The notes below the pieces were generated by a model. That model was not told the DNA's origin and did no database searches. It saw nothing but the letters and a program-made list of their open reading frames with translations. From Leifsonia poae (GTDB lineage: Bacteria; Actinomycetota; Actinomycetes; Actinomycetales; Microbacteriaceae), in NCBI RefSeq assembly GCF_027921845.1, contig NZ_BSEN01000015.1:878636-942635 (forward strand): a DNA stretch of 64,000 nucleotides, in the 5' to 3' direction. Numbering within the stretch: position 1 is the stretch's first letter; each line of letters starts with the position of its first letter. Positions 30,639-41,208 of the stretch are shown one piece after another. Position numbers and translations under genes: made by a program.

Positions 30639-31043
30639 TCAGTCGTCGCTCTTCGCGCCGGGCTTCTTCGAGACGTCGTCGACGCGCTCTCCGAACTCGG
30701 GCTCGGTGAGCGGGACGGCGTGATCCTCGTTCAGCTCAGGGGCGGCAGCGGTCTCGACCTCGGCCGGCTCGTCGACCTTGGGCTCGACGACGCGCGCGAG
30801 CACCTGACGGTGCACCTTGATGACGGTGCCCGGGCTGGTCTCGATGAGAGCGGTGTTGTCGTCGTCATCGACGGAGAGCAGGTGGCCGTACAGGCCGAAG
30901 TTGGTCATGACCTCGACACCGGGGACCATCTTCGAACGCGTCTCAGCCGCCTCCTTCTGACGCTTGCGGCTGTTGCGGAACATGAAGAAGACCAGGGCCG
31001 CCAGTACGACGACCATGACGATGGTCAGAGTTGTGTCACCCAT
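30639..31043 (-). CDS. yajC: preprotein translocase subunit YajC
   Basis: Small accessory membrane protein of the SecDF complex. A single N-terminal helix (TLTIVMVVVLAALVFFMF) is followed by FRNSRKRQKEAAETRSKMVPG, the typical YajC start, and a small beta domain that includes VEVMTNFGLYGHLLSVDDDD. A longer than usual acidic C-terminal tail brings it to 134 residues. It stands between ruvB and secD, the common actinobacterial arrangement. Confidence 0.94.
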   Translation of the reverse strand: MGDTTLTIVMVVVLAALVFFMFRNSRKRQKEAAETRSKMVPGVEVMTNFGLYGHLLSVDDDDNTALIETSPGTVIKVHRQVLARVVEPKVDEPAEVETAAAPELNEDHAVPLTEPEFGERVDDVSKKPGAKSDD

Positions 31044-31123
31044 GAGTTGGGGTCACCTTCCAGTGCGCGGCGCAAGGCCGCTTCAATCGGTTTGAGAATG
31101 GTTGGCCGACAGGCCAGCTTGAA

Positions 31124-32173
31124 TTATAAGTCATCCATCAGTGATGGTTGCTGTGAGCCTACCTGCTGCGGGTGGTCGATCCCGAAATGGCGCCACGCCG
31201 ACGGTGTCGCCACGCGGCCGCGCGGAGTGCGGGAGAGCAGCCCGATGCGCACCAGGAACGGCTCCACGACCGATTCGATCGTCTCCGCCTCCTCGCCGAC
31301 CGAGACGGCGAGGGTGTTGAGCCCGACCGGTCCCCCGCCGAAGCGTTCCAGGATGGCGTGCAGTACAGCGCGGTCGAGACGGTCGAGGCCCAGCGGGTCG
31401 ACATCGTAGAGTTCGAGCGCCCCGCGCACGGCCTCGATGTCGGCGGCTCCCCCGCGTACCAGGGCGAAGTCGCGCACCCGGCGCAGGAGCCGGTTCGCAA
31501 TGCGCGGTGTGCCCCGGCAGCGTCCGGCGATCTCGGCGAGGGCCGCTCTGTCGATGTCGAAGTCGAGCATCACCGCCGCGCGCTGGAGCACCTGCGTGAG
31601 CTCCGCCTCGTCGTAGAACTCGAGGTGCGCCGTGAAGCCGAAGCGGTCGCGCAGCGGGTTGGGCAGCAGACCGGAGCGCGTCGTGGCGCCCACGAGGGTG
31701 AACGGCGCGAGGTCGAGCGGGATCGACGTCGCCCCCGCTCCTTTGCCGACCATGATGTCGATGCGGAAGTCCTCCATCGCCAGGTACAGCATCTCCTCGG
31801 CGGAGCGGGCCATCCGGTGGATCTCGTCGATGAAGAGGACCTCGCCAGGCGTGAGGGAGGACAGCAGGGCCGCCAGATCTCCCGCGTGCTGGATCGCGGG
31901 ACCGCTCGACAGCCGCAGCGGACGCCCGCTCTCATGGGCGACGATCATCGCGAGCGTGGTCTTGCCGAGCCCGGGAGGGCCGGCGAGCAGGATGTGGTCG
32001 GCGGTGCGGTCCTGCATCTTCGCCGCGGTGAGAAGCAGCTGGAGCTGGCCGCGCACCTTGGCCTGCCCGACGAACTCGGCGAGCGAGCGCGGGCGCAGGG
32101 CGCCCTCGAAGGCCAGTTCCGATTCGGACTCGAGTTCGGGAGCGGTGGGGTCGCTGTCGTCGCTCACCGTCAT
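31124..32173 (-). CDS. ruvB: Holliday junction branch migration ATPase RuvB
   Basis: Hexameric AAA+ motor that drives branch migration with RuvA. Walker A is [16 protein letters not shown] near residue 63, Walker B is [10 protein letters not shown], the sensor 1 region is [11 protein letters not shown], and the C-terminal winged helix includes the arginine-containing [13 protein letters not shown]. At 349 residues it is normal. It overlaps ruvA by four bases and completes the ruvC-ruvA-ruvB operon. Confidence 0.98.
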   Translation of the reverse strand: MTVSDDSDPTAPELESESELAFEGALRPRSLAEFVGQAKVRGQLQLLLTAAKMQDRTADHILLAGPPGLGKTTLAMIVAHESGRPLRLSSGPAIQHAGDLAALLSSLTPGEVLFIDEIHRMARSAEEMLYLAMEDFRIDIMVGKGAGATSIPLDLAPFTLVGATTRSGLLPNPLRDRFGFTAHLEFYDEAELTQVLQRAAVMLDFDIDRAALAEIAGRCRGTPRIANRLLRRVRDFALVRGGAADIEAVRGALELYDVDPLGLDRLDRAVLHAILERFGGGPVGLNTLAVSVGEEAETIESVVEPFLVRIGLLSRTPRGRVATPSAWRHFGIDHPQQVGSQQPSLMDDL

Positions 32174-32790
32174 GCCCGCCCGCTCTGCTTCGCCGGACCG
32201 AGGTGCGCCAGCGTGAGACGCAGGAGCGCCTGCATGCTGTCGCGGTGACTCTCGTCGGTCTCCGCGACCACCTCTGCCAGGGCCTCGGCGGCCACCTTCT
32301 CGGGCCAGCCCAGGCCGACCAGCGCGACCAGCACGCTGTCGCCGATCGATGAGGGAGCCGCGGACGCGCGCGACACCGGGGCGCGTCGCGTGACGGTGAG
32401 CTTTCCGGCCAGCGACACGACGATGAGCTTCGCGGTCTTGGGTCCGATGCCGGACACCTTGCGGAACGGCGCATCGTCGTCGGCCGCGACGGCTTCGGCG
32501 ATCTGGTCGGGAGAGAGCACCGACAGCACGCCGATGGCGGACTTGGGCCCGACGCCGGAGACGCCCGTGAGCAGCTCGAACACCTGCAACTGCTCGACGT
32601 CGGAGAACCCGAAGAGCGAGAGCGCGTCTTCGCGCACGATGAGGGAGGTCATGACGAACGCTTCGTCACCGATGCGGAGGGAGAGGACGTGGTCGGGGGT
32701 CAACTGCACCGAGAATCCGACACCGCCGACCTCGATCACGGCCGTTCCACCGCTCGCTGAGAGAACGATGCCACGGAGGGAGGAGATCAC
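32170..32790 (-). CDS. ruvA: Holliday junction DNA-binding protein RuvA
   Basis: Tetramer that holds the four-way junction open and loads RuvB. The N-terminal OB fold starts [15 protein letters not shown], and the helix-hairpin-helix segments ([20 protein letters not shown] and [14 protein letters not shown]) bind the junction arms. The C-terminal domain that contacts RuvB follows a Ser/Ala linker. At 206 residues it is normal. It overlaps both ruvC and ruvB by four bases (ATGA). Confidence 0.97.
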   Translation of the reverse strand: MISSLRGIVLSASGGTAVIEVGGVGFSVQLTPDHVLSLRIGDEAFVMTSLIVREDALSLFGFSDVEQLQVFELLTGVSGVGPKSAIGVLSVLSPDQIAEAVAADDDAPFRKVSGIGPKTAKLIVVSLAGKLTVTRRAPVSRASAAPSSIGDSVLVALVGLGWPEKVAAEALAEVVAETDESHRDSMQALLRLTLAHLGPAKQSGRA

Positions 32791-33380
32791 CTGGCCAGCC
32801 TACGTGGCGCCGCCGACGCTCGGCTGCTGGAGCGTTCCGCGGCGCGCCATGCCGCTTGAGCGGGCGTCAGGTCGCCGCCGTCCGGGCCCGGTGCTGCTGC
32901 GGGGGCACCCCGCCAGGCGTGGCAGATGGCGATCGCGAGCGCGTCGGCGGCGTCCGCCGGCTTCGGCACCTCCGCCAGACCCAGGATGCGCGCCACCATC
33001 GCCTGCACCTGCTTCTTGTCGGCGGAACCGTAGCCGGTGATCGCTGCCTTCACCTCGCTCGGGGTGTGCAGAGCGACCGGGAGTCCGCGTTTCGCCGCCG
33101 CGTGCAGTGCGACACCGCTCACCTGCGCGGTGCCCATCACCGTGCGCAGATTGTGCTGGGCGAAGACGCGCTCGATGGCGACGACGGCCGGGCCGTGGGC
33201 GTCCAGCAGCTCTTCGATGCCGTTGCCGACCGCCAGCAGACGCTGCTCCAGGGGCATCGCCGGCGGCGTGCGGATGACCGTGACCGCCACGAGCGTCGCA
33301 CGCCGATCCGGACGCACGTCGACGATGCCGACGCCGCAGCGGGTGAGGCCGGGGTCGATGCCGAGGACGCGCACCGACAT
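32787..33380 (-). CDS. ruvC: crossover junction endodeoxyribonuclease RuvC
   Basis: Resolves Holliday junctions by paired nicks. The RNase H-like core starts [14 protein letters not shown] with the first catalytic Asp; [10 protein letters not shown] carries the Glu, and the late [14 protein letters not shown] carries the final Asp residues. At 197 residues it is slightly long because of a basic, Arg/Ser/Ala-rich C-terminal tail. It starts eight bases after the YebC-family gene and overlaps ruvA. Confidence 0.97.
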   Translation of the reverse strand: MSVRVLGIDPGLTRCGVGIVDVRPDRRATLVAVTVIRTPPAMPLEQRLLAVGNGIEELLDAHGPAVVAIERVFAQHNLRTVMGTAQVSGVALHAAAKRGLPVALHTPSEVKAAITGYGSADKKQVQAMVARILGLAEVPKPADAADALAIAICHAWRGAPAAAPGPDGGDLTPAQAAWRAAERSSSRASAAPRRLAR

Positions 33381-33388
33381 GGCGGCCG

Positions 33389-34153
33389 CTACTCGGAGTC
33401 GGACTCGAGCTCGGCCTGGACCTCAGCGGTCAGGTCGAGGTTGGTGTAGACGTTCTGCACGTCATCCGAGTCTTCGAGCGCGTCGATCAGGCGGAAGACC
33501 TTGCGCGCCGTCTCGGCGTCGGCCTCGACATTGACCGTGGCGACGAACTCGACGTCGGCGGAGTCGTAGTCGATTCCTGCATCCTGCAGCGCCGCACGGG
33601 CTGCGACCATGTCGGTCGCCTCGGTGAGCACCTCGAAGGTCTCGCCGCGGTCGGTGACCTCTTCTGCGCCGGCGTCGAGAACCGCGGTGAGCACGTCGTC
33701 CTCGTCCACGCCGTCGGCGTGCGGCACGACGATGACGCCCTTGCGGTGGAAGTTGTAGGAGACGCTGCCCGGGTCGGCCATGGTGCCGCCGTTGCGGGTC
33801 ATCGCGGTGCGCACCTCGGCGGCCGCGCGGTTCTTGTTCTCGGTGAGGCACTCGATCAGCAGTGCGACGCCGTTGGGGCCGTAGCCCTCGTACATGATCG
33901 TCGCGTAGTCGATGCTCTCACCGGTGAGGCCCGCTCCGCGCTTGATCGCGCGGTCGATGTTGTCGTTCGGGACAGACGTCTTCTTCGCCTTCTGCACCGC
34001 GTCGACGAGGGTCGGGTTGCCGGACATGTCGGCGCCGCCCATCTTGGCCGCCACCTCGATGTTCTTGATCAGCTTCGCGAACGACTTGGCGCGACGCTGG
34101 TCGATCACGGCCTTCTTGTGCTTGGTGGTGGCCCACTTGGAATGCCCGGACAC
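33389..34153 (-). CDS. YebC/PmpR family DNA-binding or translation-associated protein
   Basis: Recognised from [19 protein letters not shown] at the start, the family hallmark, and the later [17 protein letters not shown]. The three-domain, 254-residue length is standard. Members have been reported as transcription regulators and, more recently, as factors relieving ribosome stalling; which applies here cannot be seen. It is immediately upstream of ruvC, a linkage widely conserved in bacteria. Confidence 0.95.
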   Translation of the reverse strand: MSGHSKWATTKHKKAVIDQRRAKSFAKLIKNIEVAAKMGGADMSGNPTLVDAVQKAKKTSVPNDNIDRAIKRGAGLTGESIDYATIMYEGYGPNGVALLIECLTENKNRAAAEVRTAMTRNGGTMADPGSVSYNFHRKGVIVVPHADGVDEDDVLTAVLDAGAEEVTDRGETFEVLTEATDMVAARAALQDAGIDYDSADVEFVATVNVEADAETARKVFRLIDALEDSDDVQNVYTNLDLTAEVQAELESDSE

Positions 34154-34244
34154 TGTGCTCCCTCAGACTGCTTTCAAAGATCCTGACCATTGTAGAGCCT
34201 CGGCTCCCGCGGATCCGTACCCCGCGCGCCGCGGATGCGCCGGG

Positions 34245-34757
34245 TCAGCCGGGCAGCGTGCCCGGGCGCAGACCGGCCTCTGCGACGATCGTCGCCGCCG
34301 TGTCCGCCGCCGAACTCTGCGCGGGGATCAGCCGCTCGCGCACGAACGGGAGCAGGTCGTCCTCCACGAACCACTGACGCAGTTCGTCCGCACCGAACGA
34401 GCCGGCCTTGTCGCGCGTCGCGTGCCGGGTTACCGTCTCGTCGAACGGCACGTCGAAGTAGTAGAACCACGCGGTGACGCCGGGCTCCGACGCCAGGTCG
34501 CGCAGCATCGCGGCGTAGCGCGCGCTCGACAGCATTCCCTCGACCACCACCGCATCGGATGCGTGGAGCGCGTGCCGGGCGACGAGGGCGATGAGCTCCT
34601 GGTTGCCGCCGGCGTCCGTCTTCTGCTGGCCGAGCACGGTGCGCGCGAGGTAGTCCTGCTCGACGAGGGCGACCCCGTCTCCGAGCATCCGGCGCAGCTC
34701 TCTCGCGACCGTGCTCTTGCCCGATCCCGAGTTGCCCCGCAGCACGATCAGCTTCAT
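34245..34757 (-). CDS. small P-loop kinase coupled to pdxT
   Basis: A 170-residue AAA/adenylate-kinase-like protein. The P-loop is [18 protein letters not shown] near residue 6; [11 protein letters not shown] could be the Walker B region, and a lid-like basic segment [12 protein letters not shown] follows. The substrate is unknown. Its ATG overlaps the pdxT stop by four bases, so it is co-translated with the pyridoxal phosphate synthase genes. It is not a known part of vitamin B6 synthesis. Uridine kinase or zeta-toxin-like folds are alternatives. Confidence 0.8.
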   Translation of the reverse strand: MKLIVLRGNSGSGKSTVARELRRMLGDGVALVEQDYLARTVLGQQKTDAGGNQELIALVARHALHASDAVVVEGMLSSARYAAMLRDLASEPGVTAWFYYFDVPFDETVTRHATRDKAGSFGADELRQWFVEDDLLPFVRERLIPAQSSAADTAATIVAEAGLRPGTLPG

Positions 34758-35350
34758 GCCGCTGCGCGCACTTTGCTCAGGAAGTACTCGTGGAACCGGA
34801 CGTCGCCGGTCATCTCGGGGTGGAACGACGTGCCGAGCAGGTCGCCCTGCTCCACGGCGACGACGCGGCCATCGGCGAGCCGGGCGAGCGGAGTCGCCCG
34901 CTCCCCCACGCTGTGCACGATGGGCGCCCGGATGAACACGGCGTGCATCGGTTCGGCGCCGAGCGCGGGGATGTCGAGGTCGGTCTCGAACGAGTCGAGC
35001 TGGGAACCGAAGGCGTTGCGCCGCACCTGCACGTCGAGGCCGCCGAGCGTCTGCTGGCCCGCGATCCCGTCGAGGATGCTGTCGGCCAGCATGATGAGGC
35101 CGGCGCACGTTCCGTAGACGGGAAGACCGCCGGCGATGGCCTGCTTCAGCGGCTCGGCGAGTCCGAACGTGCGCGACAGCTTGTCCATCACACTCGACTC
35201 GCCGCCGGGGATCACCAGGCCGCCGACCTCGGCGAGCTCCGACGGCCGGCGCACCGGCACCGCGTCGGCGCCCAGGGAGCGGAGGACCGCGATGTGCTCG
35301 CGGAAATCCCCCTGCAGTGCGAGGACGCCGACTCTGGTGCTACCAGCCAC
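34754..35350 (-). CDS. pdxT: pyridoxal 5'-phosphate synthase glutaminase subunit
   Basis: Supplies ammonia from glutamine to PdxS for de novo vitamin B6 synthesis. The class I amidotransferase triad is visible: [11 protein letters not shown] (Cys), and [11 protein letters not shown] (His and Glu). The start region [14 protein letters not shown] and IPGGESSVM are family motifs; 198 residues is normal. Its GTG lies inside the end of pdxS (11-base overlap), so the two subunits are coupled. Confidence 0.97.
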   Translation of the reverse strand: MAGSTRVGVLALQGDFREHIAVLRSLGADAVPVRRPSELAEVGGLVIPGGESSVMDKLSRTFGLAEPLKQAIAGGLPVYGTCAGLIMLADSILDGIAGQQTLGGLDVQVRRNAFGSQLDSFETDLDIPALGAEPMHAVFIRAPIVHSVGERATPLARLADGRVVAVEQGDLLGTSFHPEMTGDVRFHEYFLSKVRAAA

Positions 35351-36239
35351 GCTCGGAGAGGCGGTGCGGCGCTGCGAGGTCGGAGACGTTGATGCCGACC
35401 ATGGCCTCGCCCAGTCCGCGGGACACCTCGGCGATGACCGACGGGTCGTCGTAGAACGTCGTGGCCTTGACGATCGCGGCCGCGCGCTGCTCGGGGTTGC
35501 CCGACTTGAAGATGCCCGAACCGACGAACACGCCGTCGGCGCCCAGTTGCATCATCATCGCCGCGTCGGCCGGGGTGGCCACGCCGCCGGCGGTGAACAG
35601 CACGACGGGAAGCGTGCCGGTCTCGGCGATCTCGGCGACGAGCGCGTACGGTGCCTGCAGCTCCTTGGCCGCGACGTACAGCTCGTCCCGGCTCATGGAG
35701 GTGAGCGCCGCGATCTCCGACTTGATCTTGCGGATGTGCTTGGTCGCCTCCGAGACGTCGCCGGTGCCGGCCTCGCCCTTCGAGCGGATCATGGCGGCGC
35801 CCTCGTTGATGCGGCGCAGCGCCTCACCCAGGTTGGTTGCACCGCAGACGAAGGGGACGGTGAAGCCCCACTTGTCGATGTGGTTCACGTAGTCGGCCGG
35901 GCTCAGCACCTCGGATTCGTCGATGTAGTCGACGTCGAGCGCCTGCAGCACCTGCGCCTCGACGAAGTGGCCGATGCGGGCCTTCGCCATGACGGGGATG
36001 GACACCTCGGCGATGATGGCCTCGATGAGGTCGGGGTCGCTCATGCGGGCGACACCACCCTGCGCACGGATGTCGGCGGGGACTCGTTCGAGCGCCATCA
36101 CGGCGACCGCACCGGCGTCTTCGGCGATGCGTGCCTGGTCCGGCGTCACGACGTCCATGATCACGCCGCCCTTCAGCATCTCGGCCAGGCCGCGCTTGAC
36201 GCGGTCCGATCCCGTCGCGGTGCTCTCCGTGTCGACCAT
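35340..36239 (-). CDS. pdxS: pyridoxal 5'-phosphate synthase lyase subunit
   Basis: TIM-barrel subunit that builds PLP from ribose 5-phosphate, glyceraldehyde 3-phosphate and ammonia. Diagnostic segments are [31 protein letters not shown] with the active-site lysine, and the phosphate-binding GSGIFKS near residue 240. The 299-residue length is normal. It is the first gene of pdxS-pdxT-kinase and is divergent from the MocR regulator, which implies control by that protein. Confidence 0.98.
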   Translation of the reverse strand: MVDTESTATGSDRVKRGLAEMLKGGVIMDVVTPDQARIAEDAGAVAVMALERVPADIRAQGGVARMSDPDLIEAIIAEVSIPVMAKARIGHFVEAQVLQALDVDYIDESEVLSPADYVNHIDKWGFTVPFVCGATNLGEALRRINEGAAMIRSKGEAGTGDVSEATKHIRKIKSEIAALTSMSRDELYVAAKELQAPYALVAEIAETGTLPVVLFTAGGVATPADAAMMMQLGADGVFVGSGIFKSGNPEQRAAAIVKATTFYDDPSVIAEVSRGLGEAMVGINVSDLAAPHRLSERGW

Positions 36240-36331
36240 CGTGGTCCTCTCGTCCGTCGTTCAGTAGTATTTGACCTATGCCAAACGATATCACTCCCCC
36301 TGGTGCTCGTTAGGCTCGAGCTCGGAGCGAC
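36240..36331 (+). promoter_or_regulatory. divergent control region between pdxS and the MocR regulator
   Basis: The 92-base gap is the only room for both promoters. It contains an AT-richer core (36266 to 36292) with an interrupted inverted repeat TTTGACCTATGCCAAA, that is TTTG and CAAA eight bases apart, and an adjacent GATATC palindrome. MocR-type PdxR proteins bind such divergent regions in other bacteria. No clean -10/-35 pair can be assigned, so the operator call is tentative. Confidence 0.4.
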
Positions 36332-37642
36332 ATGGACGAACAGATCATCACGGGCGCGACGGCGGCGGAGATCACCGCGAGCGTGCGAACGCTCCATGAA
36401 CGCGGTGCGCTGCGACCGGGTGACGCACTGCCCCCGGTGCGGGAACTGGCGGCCCTGCTCGGCGTGAACCGCAACACGGCCGTGGCGGCCTACCGTCTGC
36501 TCGCGCAGGCGGGCGTGGTCGTCGCCCGCGGCCGCGCCGGGACAGTGATCGCCGGCCACGAGGCCGTCGCACAAGAGGGCTACGCGCCCGACTCGGTGCT
36601 CCGCGACATCGGCACCGGCAACCCGGATCCCCGCCTGATCCCCGATCCGACCACGGCGCTTGCGCGGGCGACCGGGCGACCCGTGCTGTACGGGGAGCCC
36701 GTGATCGACCCCGCCCTCGAAGACCGTGCGCTCGCCTGGGTGCGCGACGATCTCCCCGGCCGGGACCTGCGGATCACCGTCACCAGCGGAGCCGTGGACG
36801 CCGTCGAACGTCTTCTGGCCCAGGCGCTTCTGCGCGACGACGCGGTCGCCCTCGAAGATCCCTGCTTCCTCGCCAGCATCCACACGGTGCGCCTGGGCGG
36901 CTACCGGGCCGTTCCGGTTCCCGTGGATTCCGAGGGGATGACCGTCGACGGCCTCCGCGCTGCCCTCGACGACGGCGTGCGGGCGATCATCTGCACCCCG
37001 CGCGCACAGAACCCGACCGGCGCGACCCTCTCGCCGCGCCGGGCCGCCGACCTGCGCGCGCTGCTCGCCGAGCATCCGTACGTGCTCGTCATCGAGGACG
37101 ACCACTTCTCGATGCTCTCCCAGCGGCCGTACGAGACACTCATCGGTCCGGAGCACCGCCGCTTCGCCCTCGTCCGATCCGTGTCAAAGTTCCTCGGGCC
37201 CGACATGTGCCTCGCCATCGCGGCGACCGATCCGGAGACGGCGGAGCGCCTCGCCCTCCGGCTCAGTCCCGGCACGACCTGGGTGAGCCATCTGCTGCAG
37301 CGTCTCGTGCTCGCTCAACTCACCGACGGGACGGTGCTGCACGCGATCGCAGCGGCCGGTCGCCACTACGCCGAACGCAACGCTGCCTTCGCCGCCCATC
37401 TCACCGAGCGCGGTCTGCCGACGGAGGCGGAGGACGGCCTCAACCTCTGGGTCGCCCTCCCCGTCGCGGCGAAGACCGTCGCGGAGCGGCTCGTGCTGCG
37501 GGGCTGGCTCGCCAGGACCGGCGACGAGTTCGTCCTGTCGGAGCGGTCGGCCCCCTCGCACCACCTGCGGCTCACGGTGCACGACCTCACCGACGAGGAG
37601 ACCGCCCGCCTCATCGACGACCTGGCGGAGTCCACCCGCTGA
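36332..37642 (+). CDS. pdxR: MocR-family regulator (GntR helix-turn-helix fused to aminotransferase fold), PdxR type
   Basis: Predicted activator of PLP synthesis that senses PLP. An N-terminal winged helix of about 75 residues (LPPVRELAALLGVNRNTAVA) is joined to a fold type I aminotransferase domain. The PLP lysine lies in LVRSVSKFLG near residue 288, and the cofactor-contacting Asp and Tyr lie in VIEDDHFS and upstream. At 436 residues it is typical. It is divergent from pdxS and 41 bases upstream of pdxY, so the context fits a vitamin B6 regulator; the symbol rests on this context. Confidence 0.88.
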   Translation: MDEQIITGATAAEITASVRTLHERGALRPGDALPPVRELAALLGVNRNTAVAAYRLLAQAGVVVARGRAGTVIAGHEAVAQEGYAPDSVLRDIGTGNPDPRLIPDPTTALARATGRPVLYGEPVIDPALEDRALAWVRDDLPGRDLRITVTSGAVDAVERLLAQALLRDDAVALEDPCFLASIHTVRLGGYRAVPVPVDSEGMTVDGLRAALDDGVRAIICTPRAQNPTGATLSPRRAADLRALLAEHPYVLVIEDDHFSMLSQRPYETLIGPEHRRFALVRSVSKFLGPDMCLAIAATDPETAERLALRLSPGTTWVSHLLQRLVLAQLTDGTVLHAIAAAGRHYAERNAAFAAHLTERGLPTEAEDGLNLWVALPVAAKTVAERLVLRGWLARTGDEFVLSERSAPSHHLRLTVHDLTDEETARLIDDLAESTR

Positions 37643-37683
37643 CCGAGGCGACCACAGCCTCCGCGGGATGAGAGGATCGACGG

Positions 37684-38535
37684 ATGAAGATCCTGTCGAT
37701 CCAGTCCGCGGTGGCCTACGGTCACGTGGGCAACTCCGCCGCCGTGTTCCCCCTCCAGCGCATCGGGGTCGAGGTCCTCCCCGTCTACACCGTGAACTTC
37801 TCCAACCACACCGGCTACGGGGCGTGGCGCGGCCCGCTCATCGCACCGGAGGACGTGCGAGACGTCATCACCGGCATCGAGGAGCGCGGTGTGCTCGGGC
37901 AGATCGACGCAGTGCTCTCCGGCTACCAGGGCAGCGAAGGCATCGGCGATGTGATCGTCGACGCCGTCTCGCGGGTCAAGGCCGCCAATCCGGATGCCGT
38001 TTACGCCTGCGATCCGGTCATGGGCAATGCGACATCCGGTTGTTTCGTCGCCCCGGCGATCCCCGACCTGCTCCGCGACCGGGTCGTGCCGGTCGCCGAC
38101 ATCATCACCCCGAACCAGTTCGAGCTCGGGTACCTCACCAACACCTCGCCCGACACGCTCGAGTCCACGCTGGACTCGGTGGACGCGGCGCGGGCCATGG
38201 GGCCGCGCACGGTCCTCGTCACGAGCGTCGAACGACCGGACCGCCCCGACGACACGATCGAGATGCTCGCCGTCGACGACGAGGGCGCATGGATCGTGCA
38301 GACGCCGCGGCTGCCGATGAAGGCCAACGGCTCGGGCGACGTCACCGCCGCCCTGTTCACCGCCCACTACGTGCGCACCGGGGACGCCGAGCTCGCCCTC
38401 CGCAAGACGGTCTCGAGCGTGTACGACCTGCTCGCGCGCACGCTGGAGTCGGGCGAGCGGGAGCTCAAGCTCGTCGAGTCGCAGGACGTCTACGCGAACC
38501 CGCTCGAGCAGTTCCCCGTGCGTCGCGTGCGCTGA
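37684..38535 (+). CDS. pdxY: pyridoxal kinase
   Basis: Phosphorylates pyridoxal in B6 salvage. The ribokinase-like fold is identified by the start MKILSIQSAVAYGHVGNSAA, the YACDPVMG segment and the late catalytic motif MKANGSGDVTAALF with its Asp. At 283 residues it is normal. Located just after the MocR regulator, it complements the de novo pdxST genes with salvage. It converges on the HIT-family gene with 14 bases between them. Confidence 0.95.
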   Translation: MKILSIQSAVAYGHVGNSAAVFPLQRIGVEVLPVYTVNFSNHTGYGAWRGPLIAPEDVRDVITGIEERGVLGQIDAVLSGYQGSEGIGDVIVDAVSRVKAANPDAVYACDPVMGNATSGCFVAPAIPDLLRDRVVPVADIITPNQFELGYLTNTSPDTLESTLDSVDAARAMGPRTVLVTSVERPDRPDDTIEMLAVDDEGAWIVQTPRLPMKANGSGDVTAALFTAHYVRTGDAELALRKTVSSVYDLLARTLESGERELKLVESQDVYANPLEQFPVRRVR

Positions 38536-38549
38536 CGCCGCGCGCCGGT

Positions 38550-39152
38550 TCAGTCGGTCGGCCAGGCCTCGGCGATCGCCGTCCGCACATCACCGAGGAG
38601 CTGCGGGAGCGCCTTGGTCTTGGCGATGATGGGCAGGAAGTTGGCGTCCTGCGCCCAGCGCGGCACGATGTGCTGGTGCAGGTGCGCGGCGATCCCGGCT
38701 CCGGCGATCGCACCCTGATTCATGCCGAGGTTGAAGCCGTCGTTCTTCGACACCTGCCGGATGACGCGCATCGCCGTCTGCGTGATGCTGCCGATCTCGG
38801 CGACCTCCTCCGGCGTCGCCTCGTCGTACAGCGCGACGTGCCGGTACGGGCAGACGAGCACGTGGCCGCTGTTGTAGGGGAACAGGTTGAGCAGCGCGAA
38901 CGCGTGCGTGCCGCGATGGACGATGAGGGCGTCCTCGTCGCTCATCGTCGGAGCGACGCAGAACGGGCAGTCCTCGTGGCCAGGCTGCTGACCGTGCTGG
39001 ATGTAGACCATCCGGTGCGGCGTCCAGAGGCGCTGGAACTCGTCGGGCACGCCCACCAGGTAGCCGGGGTCGTCGATGCGCACCGCGTCGGATGCCCCGT
39101 CGTCTCCCCCGGCTGCCTGGCCGGAATAGTCGTCGATGCTCAGTCGAGCCAT
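38550..39152 (-). CDS. HIT-family Ap4A-processing protein (Rv2613c type)
   Basis: Histidine-triad protein of 200 residues. The triad is [11 protein letters not shown] near residue 157, and the N-terminal part has DCPFC and the later CPYRH, as in actinobacterial Ap4A phosphorylases. The mycobacterial homologue Rv2613c cleaves diadenosine tetraphosphate by phosphorolysis and also follows thrS, which supports the same role here. Its ATG lies inside the 3' end of thrS (13-base overlap). Confidence 0.9.
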   Translation of the reverse strand: MARLSIDDYSGQAAGGDDGASDAVRIDDPGYLVGVPDEFQRLWTPHRMVYIQHGQQPGHEDCPFCVAPTMSDEDALIVHRGTHAFALLNLFPYNSGHVLVCPYRHVALYDEATPEEVAEIGSITQTAMRVIRQVSKNDGFNLGMNQGAIAGAGIAAHLHQHIVPRWAQDANFLPIIAKTKALPQLLGDVRTAIAEAWPTD

Positions 39153-41122
39153 GCGGTGACGACCTGCTCGTGGTTCGCGATCGACGACACGATGCGTTCG
39201 ATCGCCTCGTCCACGGTCACGCCGTTGCGCTGAGTACCGTCGCGGAAGCGGAAGCTGACCGTGCCGGCCGCGGCATCCTCTTCACCGACGATGAGCTGGT
39301 ACGGGACCTTCGCCTTGGTGTGCGTGCGGATCTTCTTCTGCATCCGGTCGTCGGAGTGGTCGACTTCGGCCCGCACGCCGCGCGCCCGGAGACGCGAGAT
39401 GACATCGTCGAGCACGGGACCGTACGCATCCGCGACCGGGATGCCGACGACCTGCATCGGCGACAGCCAGACCGGGAAGGCGCCGGCGTAGTGCTCGAGC
39501 AGGATCGCGAAGAAGCGCTCGATCGAGCCGAGCAGGGCGCGGTGGATCATCGCCGGCTGCTTGCGCGTGCCGTCGGCCGCGTTGTACTCGAGCTCGAACA
39601 GCTCCGGCTGGTTGAAGTCGAGCTGCACCGTCGAGAGCTGCCAGGTGCGACCGATCGCATCGCGCGCCTGCACCGAGATCTTCGGGCCGTAGAACGCGGC
39701 GCCGCCCGGGTCGTCCACGAGCTCCAAGCCGGACTCGACCGCGACCTCGCGCAGCGTCTCCGTCGCCTGCTCCCAGCTCTCGTCGGAGCCGACGTACTTG
39801 TCGGGGTCCTTCGTCGAGAGCTCGAGGTAGAAGTCGGTGAGGCCGTAGCCGCGCAGCGTCTCGAGAACGAACTCGAGCTGGCGCGCGACCTCGTCCTTGA
39901 TCTGGTCCTCGGTCACGTAGATGTGCGCGTCGTCCTGCGTGAGGCCGCGCACCCGGGTGAGGCCGGACAGCGTGCCGCTCTTCTCGTAGCGGTACACGGT
40001 GCCGAACTCCGCCAACCGCAGCGGGAGCTCGCGGTAGCTGCGACCGCGCGCCCGGTAGATCAGGTTGTGCATCGGGCAGTTCATGGGCTTCAGGTAGTAG
40101 TCCTGGCCCTGGCGGGTCACGTGACCCTCGGCATCCGTCTCCTCATCGAGGTGCATCGGAGGGAACATCCCCTCCCGGTACCAGTTGAGGTGCTGGCTGA
40201 TCTCGTACAGGCGCCCCTTGGTGATGTGCGGGGTGTTGACGAGCTCGTAGCCGTTGGCGATGAGCCGCTCGCGCATGTAGTTCTCGATCTCGTTGCGGAT
40301 GATGCCGCCACGAGGATGGAAGACCGCGAGACCGGAGCCGATCTCGTCGGGGAAGCTGAAGAGATCCAGCTCGGCGCCGAGCTTGCGGTGGTCGCGCTTG
40401 GCGGCCTCCTCCATGCGGGTCTGGTAGGCGCGCAGCTCGTCCTTGGTCGGCCAGGCCGTTCCGTAGATGCGCTGCAGCTGCTTGTTCTTCTCCGAGCCGC
40501 GCCAGTAGGCGGCGGCCACGCGGGTGAGAGCCCAGCCGTTGCCGATCATCCGGGTGTTGGGCAGGTGCGGCCCGCGGCAGAGATCCTTCCAGACCGTCTC
40601 GCCGGTCTTGGGGTCGACATTGTCGTAGATCGTCAGCTCGCCACCGCCGACCTCGACGCTCTCCTCGGCGTCGAACGCCGCGGTGTCGCCCTTCTGCGCT
40701 CCGCCTTTGAGGCCGATCAGCTCGAGCTTGTACGGCTCGTCCGCCAGCTCGGCGCGCGCCTCGTCGTCGGTGACGACCCGGCGCACGAAGCGCTGGCCGG
40801 CACGAACGATGCGCGACATCTCCTTGTCGAGGGTCTTGAGGTCCTCCGGGGTGAACGGCTCGACGACATCGAAGTCGTAGTAGAAGCCGTCGGTGATGGG
40901 CGGCCCGATGCCGAGCTTGGCCTCCGGATTGATCGACTGCACGGCCTGTGCGAGCACGTGAGCGGTGGAGTGGCGCAGGATGTTCAGACCGTCGGGCGAG
41001 TCGATCGTGACCGGCTCGACGGTGTCGGTGGTCGTGACCTGCGTCGCGAGATCTTTCAGTTCGCCGTTGACGCGCATGGCGACAACGGAACGGTCGGTGA
41101 AGAGCTCGAAGCCGTCAGCCAC
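39140..41122 (-). CDS. thrS: threonine-tRNA ligase
   Basis: Charges tRNA-Thr. Domains in order: TGS domain (residues 1 to about 70), editing domain with [11 protein letters not shown] (HxxxH), class II catalytic core ([21 protein letters not shown], with the zinc-ligand Cys, and [13 protein letters not shown]), and anticodon-binding domain with [16 protein letters not shown] at 41122 was chosen because AGGAG lies eight bases upstream; a GTG at 41131 overlaps that site. About 660 residues, full length. No T-box leader is seen upstream. Confidence 0.97.
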   Translation of the reverse strand: MADGFELFTDRSVVAMRVNGELKDLATQVTTTDTVEPVTIDSPDGLNILRHSTAHVLAQAVQSINPEAKLGIGPPITDGFYYDFDVVEPFTPEDLKTLDKEMSRIVRAGQRFVRRVVTDDEARAELADEPYKLELIGLKGGAQKGDTAAFDAEESVEVGGGELTIYDNVDPKTGETVWKDLCRGPHLPNTRMIGNGWALTRVAAAYWRGSEKNKQLQRIYGTAWPTKDELRAYQTRMEEAAKRDHRKLGAELDLFSFPDEIGSGLAVFHPRGGIIRNEIENYMRERLIANGYELVNTPHITKGRLYEISQHLNWYREGMFPPMHLDEETDAEGHVTRQGQDYYLKPMNCPMHNLIYRARGRSYRELPLRLAEFGTVYRYEKSGTLSGLTRVRGLTQDDAHIYVTEDQIKDEVARQLEFVLETLRGYGLTDFYLELSTKDPDKYVGSDESWEQATETLREVAVESGLELVDDPGGAAFYGPKISVQARDAIGRTWQLSTVQLDFNQPELFELEYNAADGTRKQPAMIHRALLGSIERFFAILLEHYAGAFPVWLSPMQVVGIPVADAYGPVLDDVISRLRARGVRAEVDHSDDRMQKKIRTHTKAKVPYQLIVGEEDAAAGTVSFRFRDGTQRNGVTVDEAIERIVSSIANHEQVVTAWLD

Positions 41123-41208
41123 CTGTTCCACTCCTAAATGTTCGTTGTTGGACGGTTCAACTTTAGTGCGGGCAGGCGTCCCGGCCGACCATCCCTATGC
41201 TGTTGCCC

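Noticed and set aside
39140-41208. T-box or other leader riboswitch ahead of thrS
   Set aside because: Only about 85 bases separate thrS from the divergent rhaM gene and they show no T-box sequence or specifier structure.
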